Source of the DNA: Microbacterium laevaniformans
GTDB taxonomy: Bacteria; Actinomycetota; Actinomycetes; Actinomycetales; Microbacteriaceae
Direction: 5' to 3'
Assembly: GCF_016907555.1 (NCBI RefSeq)
Contig: NZ_JAFBCE010000001.1
Coordinates: 186,001 to 250,000 of the forward strand
DNA: 64,000 nt
The notes beneath the pieces were generated by a model. It made no database searches, had not been told where the DNA came from, and saw only the letters and a program-made list of their open reading frames with translations. The position numbers and the translations under genes were made by a program. Positions 62,209 through 64,000 of the stretch are shown piece by piece. Every line of letters begins with the position of its first letter. The stretch's first letter is position 1.

Positions 62209-63489
62209 GTGTTCCGCGCGCTCACCCGCACGCAGCTGACGGTCGACATCGTCGCCGCCGGCGTCTTCGCGATGTTCGCCGTGCTGGCCACCCTCGTCCC
62301 CTGGGACTCGGTGAGCTCGGGCGTGCTGCCGCCGCACGTGGCGCTCGCCGTCGCGCTGGTTCTCACCGTGGTCTTCTCGGCCGCCGGCGCGATCCGGCGC
62401 CTCGCGCCGGAGCTGGCGCTCGCGGTCTGCTGGGTGGCCGCGATCATGCAGATGGCCAGCGGCCTGCCGCCCCTGCCGGCGAACGTCGTGATCTTCGGTG
62501 TGCTCTACACCACCGCGGCATACGGCGCCCGACGCACGTTCTGGCTCGGGCTCGCCTCATCCCTGGTCGGTGCGTTCGCGATCGCCGCCTACATCGTCGT
62601 GGTGCCGCTCCTGCTCGGAGCGGGCACGCCGAACGGCATCGGCACGTACGTGTTCGCCAGCGTCGCCACCTTCGCCTCCGCCGCGTTCGCCCTGCTGCTG
62701 TCGTGGACGACCGGTGCGCTGGTGCGCACCACGCTGCGTGCGCGCGAGAACCGCCGCGCGCAAGAACTCGCCGAGGCGACGGCGGTCGCCGAGGCCGAGC
62801 GCACCCGCATCGCCCGCGACATGCACGACGTCGTCGCCCACTCGCTCGCGGTCGTGATCGCTCAGGCCGACGGTGCGCGCTACGCGGCGGCATCCGACCC
62901 CGCCGTTGCCGCAGCGACGCTCGGCACCATCTCGGCCACGGCTCGCGCCGCGCTGTCCGACGTCCGGATGCTGCTGACGCAGCTGCGGCACACGCAGGCC
63001 GAAGGGCCACAGCCGACGCTCGCCGACCTGGAACAGCTCTACGCGCAGGTGCGCGCGGCGGGGGTCGCACTGCGCGTCGATGTCGACCCGATGCCGGCCG
63101 CCGAGGTGCCCTCGGCCGTGCAGCTCGCCGTCTTCCGCATCCTGCAGGAGGCGCTCACCAATGCGCTGCGCCACGGCGCACGCTCCGAGGTGAGCGTGCG
63201 GCTGGCGTGGCACCCTGAAGGGGTGGAGCTGACCGTGAGCAATCCCATCGATCCGCCGTCGCCGCTTGCCGGCGCGCACGGCGACCGGGCCGACGGCGAG
63301 GCGCGCGGGCACGGGCTCATCGGCATGCGGGAGCGCGCACAACTCGTCGGCGGGCACCTCGAGGCGGCTCCCCGCGGGCGGGTCTTCGTGGTGAGTGCCT
63401 CGCTGCCGATCGCCGAAGCGATGACGCCGGGATCCCGCGTGCCCGGGCCGACGCTGCCGGGTTCGCACGTCCCGGAGGCGGCGCGGTGA
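62209..63489 (+). CDS. NarL-type sensor histidine kinase
   Basis: A 426-residue membrane sensor. About five or six hydrophobic segments fill residues 10-175. A HisKA_3 domain follows, with the phosphorylated His in RTRIARDMHDVVAHSL (about residue 204), then a HATPase_c domain with EALTNALRHG (about 315) and GHGLIGMRERA (about 366). The Pro-rich tail is variable. GTG 62209. Its stop overlaps the start of the response regulator gene, forming a DesK/LiaS-like two-component pair for a signal in or near the membrane. Confidence 0.93.
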   Translation: MFRALTRTQLTVDIVAAGVFAMFAVLATLVPWDSVSSGVLPPHVALAVALVLTVVFSAAGAIRRLAPELALAVCWVAAIMQMASGLPPLPANVVIFGVLYTTAAYGARRTFWLGLASSLVGAFAIAAYIVVVPLLLGAGTPNGIGTYVFASVATFASAAFALLLSWTTGALVRTTLRARENRRAQELAEATAVAEAERTRIARDMHDVVAHSLAVVIAQADGARYAAASDPAVAAATLGTISATARAALSDVRMLLTQLRHTQAEGPQPTLADLEQLYAQVRAAGVALRVDVDPMPAAEVPSAVQLAVFRILQEALTNALRHGARSEVSVRLAWHPEGVELTVSNPIDPPSPLAGAHGDRADGEARGHGLIGMRERAQLVGGHLEAAPRGRVFVVSASLPIAEAMTPGSRVPGPTLPGSHVPEAAR

Positions 63490-64000
63490 GCGCGCCGATC
63501 CGTGTCGTCCTCGTCGACGACCAGGCCCTCTTTCGCGCCGGCATCCGCATGGTCATCGATTCGCAGCCGGACTTGACCGTCGTCGGTGAAGCCGGCGACG
63601 GGGCGGAAGGCGTGCGGGTCGTCCGACAGACGCGCCCCGACGTCGTGCTCATGGACATCCGGATGCCGGTGATGGACGGCCTCGCTGCGACCGCGGAGCT
63701 GCTGTCCGATACGACGCTGGCGAGCGCACCCCCGCGGATCGTCATGCTCACGACCTTCGATCTCGACGAGGCGGCCGCGCGGGCCATTCGTCAGGGGGCG
63801 AGCGGCTTTCTCCTGAAGGACGCCGATCCGGAGTTCCTCCTCGCGGCCATCCGCACGGTGCAGTCGGGCTCGGCGGTCATCGCCGCCGCGGCCACGCGTG
63901 AGCTGTTCGCCCAGTTCTCGTCCCCTCTGCGTGCCGCACCTCCGGCGTTCGCCGAGCTCACCGAGCGGGAGCGGGAGATCTTCGCCCTCGCCGCCCGCGG
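63486..64000 (+). CDS. LuxR/NarL-type response regulator (partial)
   Basis: Only the first 171 codons are inside the window; the 3' end is cut off. Receiver domain: acidic pair in VVLVDDQALF (Asp10/Asp11), phospho-acceptor Asp in VVLMDIRMPVMDGL (about 56), Thr in MLTTFDLDEAA and Lys in SGFLLKDADP (about 110). The LuxR-type HTH begins at FAELTEREREIFALAARG. Start GTG 63486 overlaps the kinase stop (GTGA). It is the partner of the upstream kinase. Confidence 0.95.
   Translation, partial: MSAPIRVVLVDDQALFRAGIRMVIDSQPDLTVVGEAGDGAEGVRVVRQTRPDVVLMDIRMPVMDGLAATAELLSDTTLASAPPRIVMLTTFDLDEAAARAIRQGASGFLLKDADPEFLLAAIRTVQSGSAVIAAAATRELFAQFSSPLRAAPPAFAELTEREREIFALAAR

Overview
The window is a chromosomal stretch of a high-GC actinobacterium, most likely Microbacteriaceae and Microbacterium-like. 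The evidence is uniformly high GC, many GTG starts, very frequent ggatgcc/gcatcc words, a glgX-treY-treZ trehalose set, an lhr-nei pair, and many Microbacterium-style small orphan proteins. No rRNA, phage, insertion sequence or CRISPR array is visible. About 48 intact or edge-truncated protein genes, four broken genes, one tRNA and one probable 6C-type small RNA can be supported.

Layout. 1-4.6 kb: an ATP-grasp/alpha-E protein running off the left edge, a short ArgA-type acetyltransferase, a secreted or anchored orphan protein, a C-rich two-hairpin RNA gene and an orphan protein. 4.6-9.5 kb: radA, ldh, a DUF899 protein, an MFS exporter, tRNA-Ser(CGA) and its terminator. 9.5-15.3 kb: a frameshifted DUF4190-like gene, an SRPBCC-MarR pair, an AnsP-type permease, an aldo/keto reductase, a GAF histidine kinase and a YaeQ protein. 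15.5-23.7 kb: a VIT1-type transporter, a tocopherol-cyclase-like protein, a quinone-oxidoreductase-type enzyme, a DUF1304/TetR divergent pair, then a permease, saccharopine-dehydrogenase-like, SDR and orphan gene run. 23.8-30.6 kb: a 5'-truncated xylA, intact xylB, glgX and treY.

30.7-40.3 kb is a tightly coupled nine-gene operon: peptide-type ABC transporter, luciferase-like monooxygenase, two AhpD/CMD-like proteins, a VOC protein and an M20 amidohydrolase. It sits between treY and treZ, which are normally adjacent. It looks like an uptake-and-catabolism cassette for an N-acylated or peptide-like organic compound.

40.4-64 kb: a small membrane protein, treZ, a broken TspO-like gene, a GATase, a LysR-ligand-domain protein with no HTH, a hexapeptide protein, YitT, nei, lhr, a broken ABC-F gene, an esterase, a NUDIX-like protein, an AlbA_2 membrane protein, a coiled-coil protein, an M3 peptidase, a threonine-aldolase-like enzyme, an SDR, DUF6421, a divergent Lrp regulator, and a NarL-type two-component pair truncated at the right edge.

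Two themes stand out. First, five intergenic elements share one geometry: two copies of a 9-13 nt unit spaced exactly 19 nt apart, followed by the same two copies inverted and again 19 nt apart. At least three different unit sequences are used. Second, four genes are decayed, three of them by large internal or 5' deletions, although most of the neighbourhood is intact.
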